Part shown: positions 12,345 through 22,865 of the stretch, in pieces
Numbering within the stretch: the first letter of the stretch is position 1
Layout of the letters: every line of letters starts with the position of its first letter
NCBI GenBank assembly: GCA_027886185.1
Contig: WOAB01000583.1
Location: 3,100,001-3,164,000 of the forward strand
Direction: 5' to 3'
DNA from: Rheum nobile
Lineage: Eukaryota; Streptophyta; Magnoliopsida; Caryophyllales; Polygonaceae
Length of the DNA stretch: 64,000 nucleotides
Program-made: the position numbers and the translations under genes
The notes under the pieces: generated by a model
Told to the model about the DNA's origin: nothing
What the model saw: only the letters and a program-made list of their open reading frames with translations
Database searches by the model: none

Positions 12345-12599
12345 TTGACCATAAATATCCTCCTCCCCATAACTGAGTCCATCTATACATATTCATTGGT
12401 TTGGTAGCTTAATTAGCTATAAATGACTTCTTACATGAGACGATTCAATTGTTCATTCTCCAACATGCAGCGCCTGGTCAATTCATGCATGTTAATAGGC
12501 ATTAGAGAAGGAGTCAATTATAATGGCAGAATTCAATCTTTATATAAATATAGATTTTCATAATTCGTTAATATAAATCCGCAGCAGCCATGATTGACC
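12345..12599 (+). promoter_or_regulatory. Promoter of intact chitinase: TATA box and W-box-like sites
   Basis: A TATATAAATATAG box begins at 12541, 158 bp before the start codon; a second AATATAAAT lies at about 12570. W-box cores (TTGACC, the WRKY site) are at 12345-12350, 12476-12481 (reverse) and 12594-12599, which would fit pathogen- or elicitor-type induction typical of chitinases. If the first TATA box is used, an upstream ATG at 12590 opens a 5-codon frame ending TAG at 12605-12607. Site use is inferred from sequence only. Confidence 0.5.
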
Positions 12600-12698
12600 C
12601 CACTTAGGTATCCCCTTGCTTAGTTCAACACACGTAACTCTCCCTCTAAATTAATACCCACAAACCTCTACACATCCAAGTAGGCACCCAACACAACC

Positions 12699-14535
12699 AT
12701 GGCACTCAACCAAACCCACCTCCAACTCGCCCTCGCCCTCGCCCTAGCCCTCGCCCTCGTGGGCTCAGCCAGGGCCCAGAACTGCAGCTGCGCGAGCAAC
12801 CTCTGCTGCAGCCAGTTCGGCTACTGCGGCACAGGCGACGCCTACTGCGGGACCACCTGCCAAGCGGGCCTATGCTACTCCAACGCTTCTTCATCCGGTG
12901 GGTCCCTGTCGTCTTTCGTCACCGATGCTTTCTTCAACGGGATCATCACCCAAGCTGCCTCCACTTGCGCCGGCAAGACGTTCTACACGCGCTCTGCCTT
13001 TCTCAACGCCGCAAAATCGTACCCTCAGTTCGGAACCACCGGATCGCAGGACGTCGCTAAGAGGGAGATTGCCGCCTTCTTTGCTCATGTCACCTACCAG
13101 ACCGGATGTAAGTTTTCTAGATCATAACCATACACGTACGTACATCTCGTGTGTTATAATATGACGTGTCAATATCGTATATTAATGATGGATTATGACC
13201 TATAAATAGTTTTGGTTGGAGTATGTATATTGTATGTTAAATGCATTCTTCAATTTTTGTAGCGAAATTTAAAAAAATCTTTCATAAAAAGCATAGTTTT
13301 ATGAGTAAAACCTTACATTAATGTTGGAGTGCGTGGAGAGATATCCTACCTCTAAAATTGAAAACAAAAAGACCATTATATAAGTTCATAAACTACTCTA
13401 CCTATTTTTGGTTTGGAACCTAATAGGCTTACTTGTTGGATTTTATACTTGTGCGCACACGAACGGTTACATCCCCAGCTCAGTAATTAGACCACCGGAC
13501 TTTAACATGGTATCAGAGCGGATTTGGGTCTGGTTTGATTCCTGGTAGATAGGGCTTGCCAACCTTAGTGACAATATGACCAAATAATTGCCATTTGAGG
13601 GGCGCGCATGTGGAGATCATTGTATCCCACATATAAAATTGAGAAGAAAATAAGATCACTATATAAGTCCATGAACTAATTCACCTATTGTCAATTAATT
13701 TTGGGTTGAAACCTTAAAAAATTTATGTGCGTGTGTCCACCGTGCTTCAACAGAGTGGTCAAGTTTTAAGCGGGTAAAATGTTTTTTTTTCCTATTCATA
13801 GAAGTTATTAGACTATTAGGGAATAACTTTGGGTTGTCCGAGCACATCCTTCGTGAAATGGTTCATACATGCTTGTTGAATTTAATTAGTAATTACATAT
13901 TTATTTGCTAATTATGCTGGGAACACTTTGTAAGCCTTTTAAATGTTAGAAGGTTGAGATTTGAGTACCTTGTTTCAAATTTTGAAATGTTCATATGGAT
14001 TAAGTACTTATGGAAAAATTTCAGTGGAACAAGTCAAGACTTTTAAGTAGGTCATGTTTTGATATTAGAAAACAGAAACTTATAATCCGTTTTTCACACT
14101 TGTCCATGAATATACATTAATGCAGACTTTTGCTACATAGAGGAAGTAAATGGAGCATCAAACAGCTTTTGTGCCCAATCCACCCAATGGCCGTGCAACC
14201 CAAGCAAGCAGTACTACGGGAGAGGCCCCCTACAGATCTCATGGAACTTCAACTACGGCCCAGCGGGCCAGAGCATCGGGTTCGACGGGCTCAACTCCCC
14301 TGAGACGGTGGCCCACGACCCCGTCATCTCCTTCAAGACCGCCTTCTGGATCTGGTTGAGCGAAAACGCTCACTCTATCATCACCACGGGTCAAGGATTT
14401 GGAGCTACGATACGAGCCCTCAACAGCATCGAATGCAACGGCGGTAACAACTCAACTGTCACTGAAAAGATCAAGCTCTACACCCAGTATTGCCAACAGC
14501 TTGGGGTTAGCCCCGGTGACAACCTTTCTTGCTAG
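12699..14535 (+). CDS. Class IV chitinase-like protein with catalytic Glu replaced by Gln
   Basis: Two exons: 12699-13107 and 14126-14535, joined across GT (13108) and AG (14125), give 272 codons plus stop. A signal peptide (about 1-26, with an Ala-Leu repeat core, ending ARA) precedes a hevein chitin-binding domain of class IV type (about 27-60, eight Cys: 29, 31, 36, 37, 43, 50, 54, 59), a short Ser/Gly linker and a GH19 domain (about 73-272). Length and exon border suit the family, and the protein is probably secreted to the apoplast. GH19 chitinases use two glutamates. Here the first, normally in HETG, reads Y133-Q134-T-G, while the second region FCYIEE (E142/E143) and GRGPLQISWNFNYG are intact. 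I therefore predict chitin binding with lost or very weak hydrolysis. The exons are GC-rich, unlike the AT-rich surroundings. Confidence 0.93.
13322..13752 (+). mobile_element. TRIM-like miniature LTR element in the chitinase intron
   Basis: Two related terminal repeats, 13322-13507 (TGTTGGAG...TTTAACA) and 13609-13752 (TGTGGAGATC...TTCAACA), share the blocks ATATAAGT(T/C)CAT(A/G)AACTA, CACCTATT/TACCTATT and GGTTGGAACC-like text. Directly after the first repeat is a perfect TGGTATCAGAGC (13508-13519), the initiator-Met tRNA primer-binding site. A purine-rich GAGGGGCGCGCA precedes the second repeat. The internal part is only about 100 bp and non-coding. The second repeat is about 40 bp shorter. 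No clean target-site duplication was found. TRIMs depend on enzymes of other elements. Confidence 0.7.
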
Positions 14536-14595
14536 TGTGATGGATGTGGGGATAATAAATAAGCTAGCTAATTATATGCCAAGCTGAAACAATTG

Positions 14596-14601
14596 AATAA
14601 A
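14596..14601 (+). terminator. Polyadenylation-type signal of the intact chitinase
   Basis: AATAAA lies 61 bp after the stop codon. A second AATAAATAA occurs at about 14551. Confidence 0.45.
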
Positions 14602-14865
14602 CTAGAAAGAGAAAATCCATGTGGATTTTCTTTTTCATTCAAGTTGATTATACTAATGTATGTTCTAATTAATATCACATTACTTAATAAGATTCGGATC
14701 CGTACCGTACCACTATGAACGTACATGTATGACATGACACCTTTTGTGATATCTGAATCTTACAATTCAAGATAAAACAACGTGCACTTTGATAAATGAT
14801 ACGCAAAAGCCAGAATTAGAAAGGAACGAGAATGAAGATAGCGTGATTATTTTGGAGTTCAACTC

Positions 14866-15040
14866 GAAATAGTTCGGATATAGATTTGAGTGTTTTAGGA
14901 GTTAAATTCCACTAATTTAAGAATGAAGAATGGACTTGAATTTGACCAATTCAAACTGAAAGAGTACGAATATGAAAAGAATTGGTTACAAAACAAACAA
15001 AGACAAAATCGTAGGGACATCAATATGATTTTTTATTATT
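14866..15040. repeat. Single arm of the foldback family
   Basis: Resembles the right arm of the hairpin at 5946-6354 over its length (TTTTAGGAGTTAAATTCCAC, ACAAAACAAACAAAGAC, GGGACATCAATATGA) but lacks the partner arm. It stops where the Helitron-like terminus at 15049 begins. Confidence 0.6.
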
Positions 15041-16889
15041 ATTAAACACTAGTTGTCTTGCCCGTGCTACGCACGGGATGGATTTGTTAGTTGTTTTTGG
15101 TGTATTGTTGGGTTTATATTGTGTTTTGTACTCTCGATTACGTAGTGAGATTGTGTTTAGGCGGTCTGGTGAAGTTGTTTTGTTGTGTTTTTTTTTAACT
15201 GATCGTAGTACCTCTAGTAGTGTATGTTCTAGAAGCTTTGTTGTTCGATTGTTTAATTGTGGGTGTATTTTAGTCGAGAAAATGTGTATGGCATATTATT
15301 TGTATTGTTGCCGTCTAATATGTCGCAATGGTTTATTCAGGTTTGTTTGGGTTGTAAGCTTTATGCATGTGACAGTTTTCGTGCCAGTGATTTGTTGTCT
15401 GGCCATACTTTTTTGTGGGGTACGTATATGTGTGGGGTTCTGTTATGTTTTTATATTGTTTGTTTATTTACGTGTGTCCAGCGTTTATTTTTTAGTGTTA
15501 AATTTTGTTTTTTTTGTGATAGAGTGGTTTGTATATTGTAGTATTCTTTTAACAAAATGAGTATTGTGTATTTTTTAAGATGAAGTAGAGACTCTTGTTA
15601 ATATATTTACGATTAATTAATATTGAGTTATGAATTTGAGCATAGTCTAAAGTGGTGTTATATTATTTAAGTTGTTTTCGAAGTATTTGAGTAATTAAAT
15701 TGATAAGAAACTAACTTTCATGATACTTTTTACAGCCTAAAGACATGCATTAGAACTCTTAAATATGTTATCATAATAAAACCGTGCATTTTTCTTAATA
15801 TGTATATAGGGTGTGTTTTATATTTGGTTTTTTAATTTGTTCCAGTAATACAACCTTATATATAAATTTATAAACCTCTAGCAATAAGTGGCATTATAAT
15901 TGTCCACACCAAAATTAGATGTTAAATAGAAATCATATTTAGTTATCTTACAAAAAAATATTGTATTGATTATATATTGTTTATACATAAGCCATTTACA
16001 TTATATTTGGTGTTTGGACATTATAACTTTAGAACTACTAACTTGTGTTGCGCTAACTTGTGTTGCGTTTGAAAATCACAAGTTTTGATATGTATACAAT
16101 ATACTGTACATATAAAAGATAAAATGACTTTAAGTCAAACAATATATTACATATTTATACATATTTACATGTATAAATCTATTAATGGCATGTATAATAT
16201 GTGTTATGTATAATATGTATTATACATATTTATAATATGTATTATGTATACTCTATTGTATGTTATTATGTATTTGTACAATGTAATATTATATTTTCTG
16301 TATAGTATACTACACATACAATATAATACTTAATAATATATACTCTAGTACTTCATTGTCACAAATTCACAACTCACAACTATGTATATGTACACAATAT
16401 GCTATATACATTGCCTATAAACAAAATGCATATATAGTTTACTCAACTGAGAATTGAGATGGTCATGTCATACATATTTGACTAATATAATTTAATCCAT
16501 TACTTATACAAAATTATTACATATAAAACATGTTTAATAAAAAGTAAAATTTATTGATTTAAAGAATACAAACATATTCCACAAAAATGAAACAATAAGA
16601 ATATTTTACTTCAAAGATACACCTTATTTTCAAAAGCTATAAAATACACTTTTTTTATCCTAAAATTTAAATAATATATTTACATTTACATTGTTATTTA
16701 AATAAACGTATGAATACCTATATAGATACCACATAATATAAAGTAATTTAGGTCATCGAAATAAATAAATTTTTTTATAAAATAATATTAAAATGTTGGA
16801 GGTAAAATAAATTGAAATACATAAGGTAAAAAAATTCCAAAATAAAATAAAATAAAAATACGTATGTAAATTTTTCCCTCAAAATCCCC

Positions 16890-17700
16890 CAAAAAAACTT
16901 CCTTTCTCAAGAAACCCTAAATCCTCTCAGTCGGCCTCTTCATCACTGTTCTCGAGCCACGCCTCGAGCAGTCAAGCCGCATCTCTTCTCTGCTCACGCC
17001 CCCACCTTTCTCTGCCTTCGTCGGGATCCAGCGAGGTCTGCTCTCGCCGTCGTCTTCGTCTCTCTGTCCACTCCTCCGCTTTCGTCTCCAGATCCGGCGA
17101 GCTCTCCACCTCTACTGGAACAAATTGATTTTGCTTCTTTCCAACAGTCGCGAGGAGAAGAACAGAGAGTTCGCGCGCCAAAATCTCGATCCACTTGAGG
17201 CGATTTCAAAAAAGGGTCTACAACAGTGGTTGAATACTCAAACTGAGACGATTTCATTGATACTCCAAGGAATGTTAGGATTTTATTGTCTAAATCAATT
17301 TGAGTTTTGGTTTGAGCTAGGATTTATCTAATCATTCTGATGTGCTTGAGTTTCTTGCTCTAGCTATCCTTCATGGTGTGTAAATTCTACTTTATCCGAC
17401 GTAATTCTCTCACTCTCCCCGTTCTGAAAGTTCCCAGTTATTTCGCAAATTCTGCGGATAATAACCTAAAATTTGAGTGTTAGCTCTTTATGTTACTGCT
17501 AATGATTCTCCATTGAACTATGAATGCTAAAGTGGAAGGTTTTAAAATTGTGTAATAATGTATATGGATGTCACTGAGTCCTGTGCTACCCATAACCCAA
17601 GAGTTGAGCTGCAGATTAGTAATGGCTTCACACTGGATCACTACCGTCATCCACTCAAGGACCTGTAATTCTGGTTGTCAACAGAGCTGATGGAGATGAG
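16890..17700 (+). pseudogene. Possible captured host gene 5' region and exon
   Basis: 16905-17100 looks like a plant 5' leader (GAAACCCTAAATCCTC followed by a CT-rich, GC-rich stretch), in contrast to the AT-rich flanks. At about 17568-17667 a frame reads MDVTESCATHNPRVE and then NGFTLDHYRHPLKDL before a stop. I do not recognise the protein. It may be part of the same captured gene as the coiled-coil fragment that follows, or of another gene. Confidence 0.35.
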
Positions 17701-17942
17701 GAGGTTTGGAGTTGTATCTCAAACTTCTTGCCCAAACATTCTCTAGGCCTTGTCTAAATCTGCAGTTCTGAAAGTATTGCCCAACCGTCATTTTTTTTTT
17801 ACTTTTTACAACCCAACTATTTACAACCAAGTACATAAATCTACAGTTCTAAAATAACTCTTATATTTTTTCTTCTTTCCTCATTAGACTTCTTACCAGT
17901 TGTAATTCTAATTTTGATTGCATTTCTCATCTCAAACAACAG

Positions 17943-18140
17943 AGAAGAAGCATCCACCACCAACTCCAAAGACAAAGACAAACACAAAAACGACATTGAT
18001 GCTTTATTCAATGAAATGGCATCTTTGAGGCAAAATAACTCATCAATGGAAACCAAACTCCAAGAATAACGGGAGAGGTACTCTGAAATCAGCCTCAAGT
18101 TTGATGAGGTTGAAGGCGAAAGAGAGCATATGAACAAATC
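17943..18140 (+). pseudogene. Coiled-coil gene fragment, EEIG1/EHBP1-type C-terminal end
   Basis: After an acceptor-like AACAACAG the frame reads DALFNEMASLRQNNSSMETK, then LQE, an in-frame TAA (18067-18069), then RERYSEISLKFDEVEGERE. The motif ERYSEISLKF..VEGER is familiar from the C-terminal coiled coil of plant proteins with an N-terminal C2/EEIG1 domain (myosin-heavy-chain-related annotations). Upstream exons are missing and the stop breaks the frame, so it is a fragment, plausibly captured by the surrounding Helitron-like element. The assignment is from memory of the motif. Confidence 0.5.
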
Positions 18141-19107
18141 TACTCTGCAAAGTAAGCTAGTAGAAGTGAAACATGTTTTCACAACAGTAAAATCATGTTT
18201 ATTCAATTTGTATATATTTTTTTATTTCTCTTATTTTATCATGTACTTTGTTTCCGTTGTTTGTTTGTGTGGAATGCATTGGTATGTTTCATCTGGGCTA
18301 GTATAAATTACAGAATATGTACATGTGGTCATGTATTCACCTATTCTCCTCCCTGTTTTTTAAGAAATCTGTTAGACTTGTACGTATCTCTTAATATGCA
18401 TTTTATCAATCAATCTATATTTTATAGCCAGTTCAAACTTGGCCAGCTTCACCAAAATCCACATAGAAAATAGGGGGGGACAAAAGTAGAGTAGGTAACT
18501 GTGATGATGTCATAGTACAATTATAAATGAAGTGCATTGTGCATGTCAATATCAATATAATTAGTGTTGTTTAACTTAGATTTGTGACTTTCATAGTTCA
18601 TACCTTAGTCTCAAAGTCTTTTAACCTATACCTTAGTCTCAAAGTCTTTTAACCTTGACATTAGTACTGTGGGGTATGTGTTTCAGTCTCTAAAATTATT
18701 ACTGTGCAGTGTAAAATGGCATCCCGCGCATGAGATTGTTTTTGTTAGAATAGATAGACGGGTTCAGTACATGCTCCAATCATAATGCATTACCTTCTTT
18801 TTAGCTCTACACCATTGTAACATCTGTAGGATGGTCATCTTTATTGTTGTCAGGGCATGAACCTCAGGATTCTTGTTCAAGATTGAGTCAACTCTGCAAG
18901 GGAAGTAAATATCAGATCCTGGTTAGTATTTTGAAACTTTTTCTTTCCCCTACCATAATGTAAACATAATGTTGAATGAAAATAATGATTAAGAGTTAGT
19001 AGACATTGCACTTTCTGAATTCAACTAATTGAGGTATGTTTTGAGCATCGAAGTTCATTGTGGATGGTGTGCTTGAGATGTAAACGTCATCTCTGTGCAA
19101 TTTATAG

Positions 19108-19480
19108 TCAAATGTAGTTAGTAAAGTACCCTTGTAAGATATAACAGAAAAACTCGGCTTGAAGGACTATTTTTAAAAAAAAATAGGATCCCTTACGTTT
19201 GAATTCCTTCACGTGCATCGCAACCAATATGATAGCGTAGAGGTCTCCTTGTGTTGATTTCCTCTTGAGCAATTCATCTCCTAGCTTGTCCCACAATGGC
19301 ATCCTTATTATCTCCCTTAGAATGTTAAATTTGGGGCATTTTTTGGGGGGTTATGGATTTGAGAGTGGACAGGGTGTCTACATACCATGACATCCGATAG
19401 AATGAAATCCATGTTGATGTATGTACCGATCCTATTGAACACATCCCACTTGTGACACACCATTACTTGAATGTTGGAGC
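19108..19480 (-). pseudogene. RPA/OB-fold (replication protein A-like) fragment
   Basis: Minus-strand translation gives KWDVFNRIGTYINMDFILSD, then (after stops and a frame change) LWDKLGDELLKRKSTQGDLY and AIILVAMHVKEFK, ending at a donor-like AAAC|GTAAGG. These blocks resemble the single-strand-DNA-binding OB folds of plant RPA1-like proteins, including the RPA genes carried by Helitrons. A TAA (about 19323) and frameshifts make it non-functional. The orientation agrees with the Helitron 3' end at 15049. Confidence 0.5.
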
Positions 19481-19699
19481 TAACCCCTTCAAGCAATTGA
19501 TTTAGTGGTGTATAGGGGTTGTCTCCATGATGATTGTTGTTTATGTGTCTAGGTAGGAGAAATAAAGTGAAGAGTAGTGGGCTGGCTGACGGTCTTATAT
19601 AGGTGGAGCTGGAGGGATGAACAATGCTAATGTGGGTAAGTCTGGTGATACAACTTTTAAGTTTGACCGTTTTGTATTGGTATTTCATTTGTGTTTTTC

Positions 19700-20360
19700 T
19701 AATTTACATTGCTTTACAGTTTTTGGCTGTTTGACTTCTAGCAGGTACGGTCCTGACCGTTTCAATTGGGTCTTGGAAACTGGCGTAATGTTCAATGCTG
19801 AGCGTTTTGGTAGAGCCTCACAACAACTATAATTAATTTGTTTTGGGCGTTTTTGGTTCTTAATATTCAATTGTTGAACACTAAATTTGTCCTTCATTTG
19901 GCTGTTTATTTGTGAGGAGGTACAACAGCTTGAATGTTTAATGTGGGTGTTTAATTTGGGCATTGACATCGGCTTAAATGTGTGTCGGGGTTTACATTCT
20001 TAGAATGGGCAAGGGCGTTTGTTATAGGTTGTTTAATATTCAATTGTGCACTCACTAATGGGGATGCTCGGCCCACAACTATGGATCAATTGCATGCCTT
20101 AACGGGTAAGAATGAAACGGAAATTTATTGTCAATTTAGTTGCACAGTAAAGTGCAATCTATAACCAAATAGACGTTCAGCTGAACACGGCAATTGGGCC
20201 CATCAACTTCATTGGGCCTACCACATGGGAGCCTAATACTCATGCATGTCAGCCCACAGGGATGCTCGGCCCACACTCAGTTCAAATAGTATTTAAACAT
20301 GTATATAATACAATGAATGGGGGCATTAATTGCCCCTTCCGTTCTACTTTATATATTTAT
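19700..20360. other. No gene recognised
   Basis: Short open frames on both strands with no family I recognise. The phrase GGGATGCTCGGCCCACA occurs at about 20060 and 20261, a short direct repeat. Confidence 0.4.
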
Positions 20361-20795
20361 AGATTAATAGAAATAACCTTAAATTTAGAGGCACCGACAT
20401 GAATTTCTCTTCTTAAATTTGATTAAAAAACAAACGTTTGTTTTTGAAATAATAAGCAAAATACATTATTTTGAATCAACATCCGTTGATATCAAATGTA
20501 GATTTTAGAAGTGAATTTAAATCAGTGGTTTGAACCATGAAATTAAAATGATTATCATGATAATCAATGGTTATGTTTTTATCTTAAACGAACATATCCT
20601 TTCAACTCAAACAAAAAGTTGTTAAGTTTCATTAGAAGATTTATTATTTAATTTGAAAATAATTGAGAAGAATAGAAGATCGAAGATCCTAAACTTTTTC
20701 ATAAAAAGTTTAATACTATTAAAGAGACTCTAAAAATTTGCCTGCAAAGTTTTTTCGTAAAATCTTAATCGTTAGTTAATCCTTTATAAAATTTA

Positions 20796-22063
20796 CTAGT
20801 TTAAACCTTCGTGTCATGCACAAGCCGACTTATATTTATTAAATAAGATATACATGAAATGAGAATATATTGACATGTAGTTATATTAGATTTTTTCTAA
20901 ACATATACATATTAATAGAAAGAAAGTGATTGAATTTTTATATATAAATATTATAGGAAAAAAATTCACTCTAAATATATGTAAAAATTATAGTGTGATT
21001 TAATATAATTTTTCTTTAGTATATATATAGTAAAGGGGAAAAAAGAATCTCAACGAATTAAATAAATAGTTAAAAATTATTAACTGAGAAAAAAAAGTTT
21101 AAAACAATTCGTAGGTTATGTAGTTAACGAATATCTTCTTCTTTTTTCAATTAATGATGTTATCTTTAAAATATTTTTTTCCTATTCTACCAAATCTTTT
21201 ACAAATAAGGTTATGTAGTTAACAAATCTTTTTCAACTAATGGGGGTATGTTTTACAAATAAGACAAAGTCTATAATTAAAGAAAATAGGATCGTGGAAT
21301 TGTGGTTATAGACTCAAATTTTTAAATCTTAGGTTTGAGTAATTATTTAAAAAATGATAAAAATTACTAAGATTGTTTGTTAAGATTTGTTAGTTTAAAA
21401 AAAGAGCGAATGAGAAAATGACACGTAAAAATGATGGGTCCAGAAACGTTCTAAGAACTCAAAAGGAAAGAACTTTAATAATATATACATATCATGCTTG
21501 CCTTGACACCAATTTTAAACATACATATAATTTTACTAATTCTAAACTGCAATCAACATGTATATTTATATACGAATGTTAATTATATGTGCTTATATTG
21601 ATATTAATTCAAAGTTATAACAACCTCTTAAATGTGAATATTTGTTTTAATGTGTATCGTCACCTTATTTATGTTAATCTCGTAATTGTTCATTTAAATA
21701 TTTTGGATTTGCAAGCAAAAAAAGATTTGATATTAATATATTGATGCATAACTAATAAGATTTTTAAGAAATGGGTTGATACAATTTAGTCGGGGTTGTA
21801 TGTTGAATAAAATGGGTTGATACAATTCAAAAAAAATCCATAATTAATAATTAATTATTTTATTATATGTTTGTTAGAGGTTGTTAAGATAATTTGTTTA
21901 GATATTTGGTGATAAATTAAAATTAAATTAGCTAAATTATAGAAGCATAAAAGATTAAAAAAATTATCATAAAATAACACTTAAGATTTATGGGGTCAAA
22001 ATAATTTTAAAAGCTCAAAAAGAGAGAGCTTTAATATATAGTAATAAATTTAAATAATGAAGA
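20796..22063 (-). mobile_element. Small non-autonomous Helitron-like element (minus strand)
   Basis: On the minus strand the 3' end shows an imperfect hairpin (CTTGTGCATGACACGAAG) followed by GTTTAAACTAG and T at 20799-20795. About 1.27 kb away a minus-strand stretch ACTATATATTAAAGCTCTCT with a TC at 22063 resembles a Helitron 5' end, and the flanks are A and T as expected. The interior is AT-rich and non-coding. A similar 5'-end-like text near 21458-21500 suggests a nested relative. The hairpin is weak. Confidence 0.35.
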
Positions 22064-22212
22064 TAAAATTTGTTATTTTAGTTACAACTTACAACCAAAT
22101 ACAATTTGCAATGTTTGTTTTCAATTTGTAATTTAATTTATTTTTAATTAATTTGCTTCATGACGCAAAAATAACTAATTTTCATAATTGCTTTATAAAA
22201 GTTTGTTCATGA

Positions 22213-22863
22213 CACGTATATTATACTAGTCAAAGATAATTCTAAAGGTCTAGCTAGACTTTTGTAACATCTATCTAAGATTTCCGCGAAAACATCGTCG
22301 TTTATGCCGTTTGATCGTAGTGGAGAGATTGACAAAACAAGTTGTTTATGGCGGCTGCTGTACTGATTGGTTGAATTGTAGTATATGAAGTTGGTATTTT
22401 TGCAATTTGTTGGTGAAATGGACTCAGCAACGTGCCCACCCCGCTGAGTCGCAGAGTTGCAATTACCATTTACCTGTAGATGATGCCGATATTTTAGTAT
22501 ATATTTTGATTTTCTATACGGAGTATTAAACACACCCATAACTTTTTATTATTCACACTCACGTATACGGAATGCATATATTTTTGTTTATGCATTCAAA
22601 AATCATACACATATGTATCCGCACTCATACGCATATGTATCCGCAAAGCGCATACATACATATATGTATGCGCACTGCGGATACATATGCGTATGTATGC
22701 GCACTGCAGATACATATGCGTATATATGCGCACTGCGGATACATATGCGTATGTATGCGCACTGCAGATACATATGCGTATGTATGCGCACTGCAGATAC
22801 ATATGCATATGTATGCGCATTCCGCATGCGCACACGTTCAAAATTAAACGTTAACGGTAAGAT
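22213..22863. repeat. 651-bp direct repeat, left copy, with 29-bp tandem array
   Basis: Matches 25275-25925 at a constant offset of 3,062 bp from the first to the last base, with only scattered substitutions. The last third (about 22615-22830) is an array of a 29-bp unit containing GCACTGCGGATACATATGCG, partly palindromic. Because 29 is not a multiple of three, all frames stay open and give spurious 70-95-codon ORFs. A minus-strand frame (22207-22539) is also shared with the other copy, but I do not recognise it. Confidence 0.9.
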
Positions 22864-22865
22864 GC

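Larger units (their letters stand above)
15049..19690 (-). mobile_element. Helitron-like element, 3' terminus at 15049 (minus strand)
   Basis: Read on the minus strand, the end shows CCCGTGC-GTA-GCACGGG (a perfect 7-bp stem, 15061-15077), eight spacer bases and then CTAG (15052-15049) followed by T. A GC hairpin a few bases before CTRR, inserted next to T, is the Helitron 3' signature. Also on the minus strand is an RPA-like fragment (19108-19480), a gene type carried by plant Helitrons, and host-gene pieces lie between (16.9-18.2 kb). No Rep/helicase was seen and the 5' TC end was not located, so the right border is a guess. Confidence 0.55.

Noticed and set aside
12706..13088. Overlapping open frames on both strands within chitinase exon 1
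   Set aside because: Shadows of a GC-rich real exon. Only the 12699 frame has a signal peptide and ordered domains.
15078..15560. 160-codon Leu/Val/Phe/Cys-rich frame beside the Helitron end
   Set aside because: T-rich, low-complexity composition mimics a membrane protein. There are no recognisable motifs, and two frames are open at once.
22207..22539. 110-codon minus-strand frame conserved in both 651-bp repeats
   Set aside because: Conservation is explained by recent duplication of the whole segment, and no domain was recognised.
22615..22830. 29-bp repeats resembling a CRISPR array (also 25695-25880)
   Set aside because: The units are back-to-back with no spacers, the context is a plant genome with introns, and no cas genes are present. 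It is a minisatellite.
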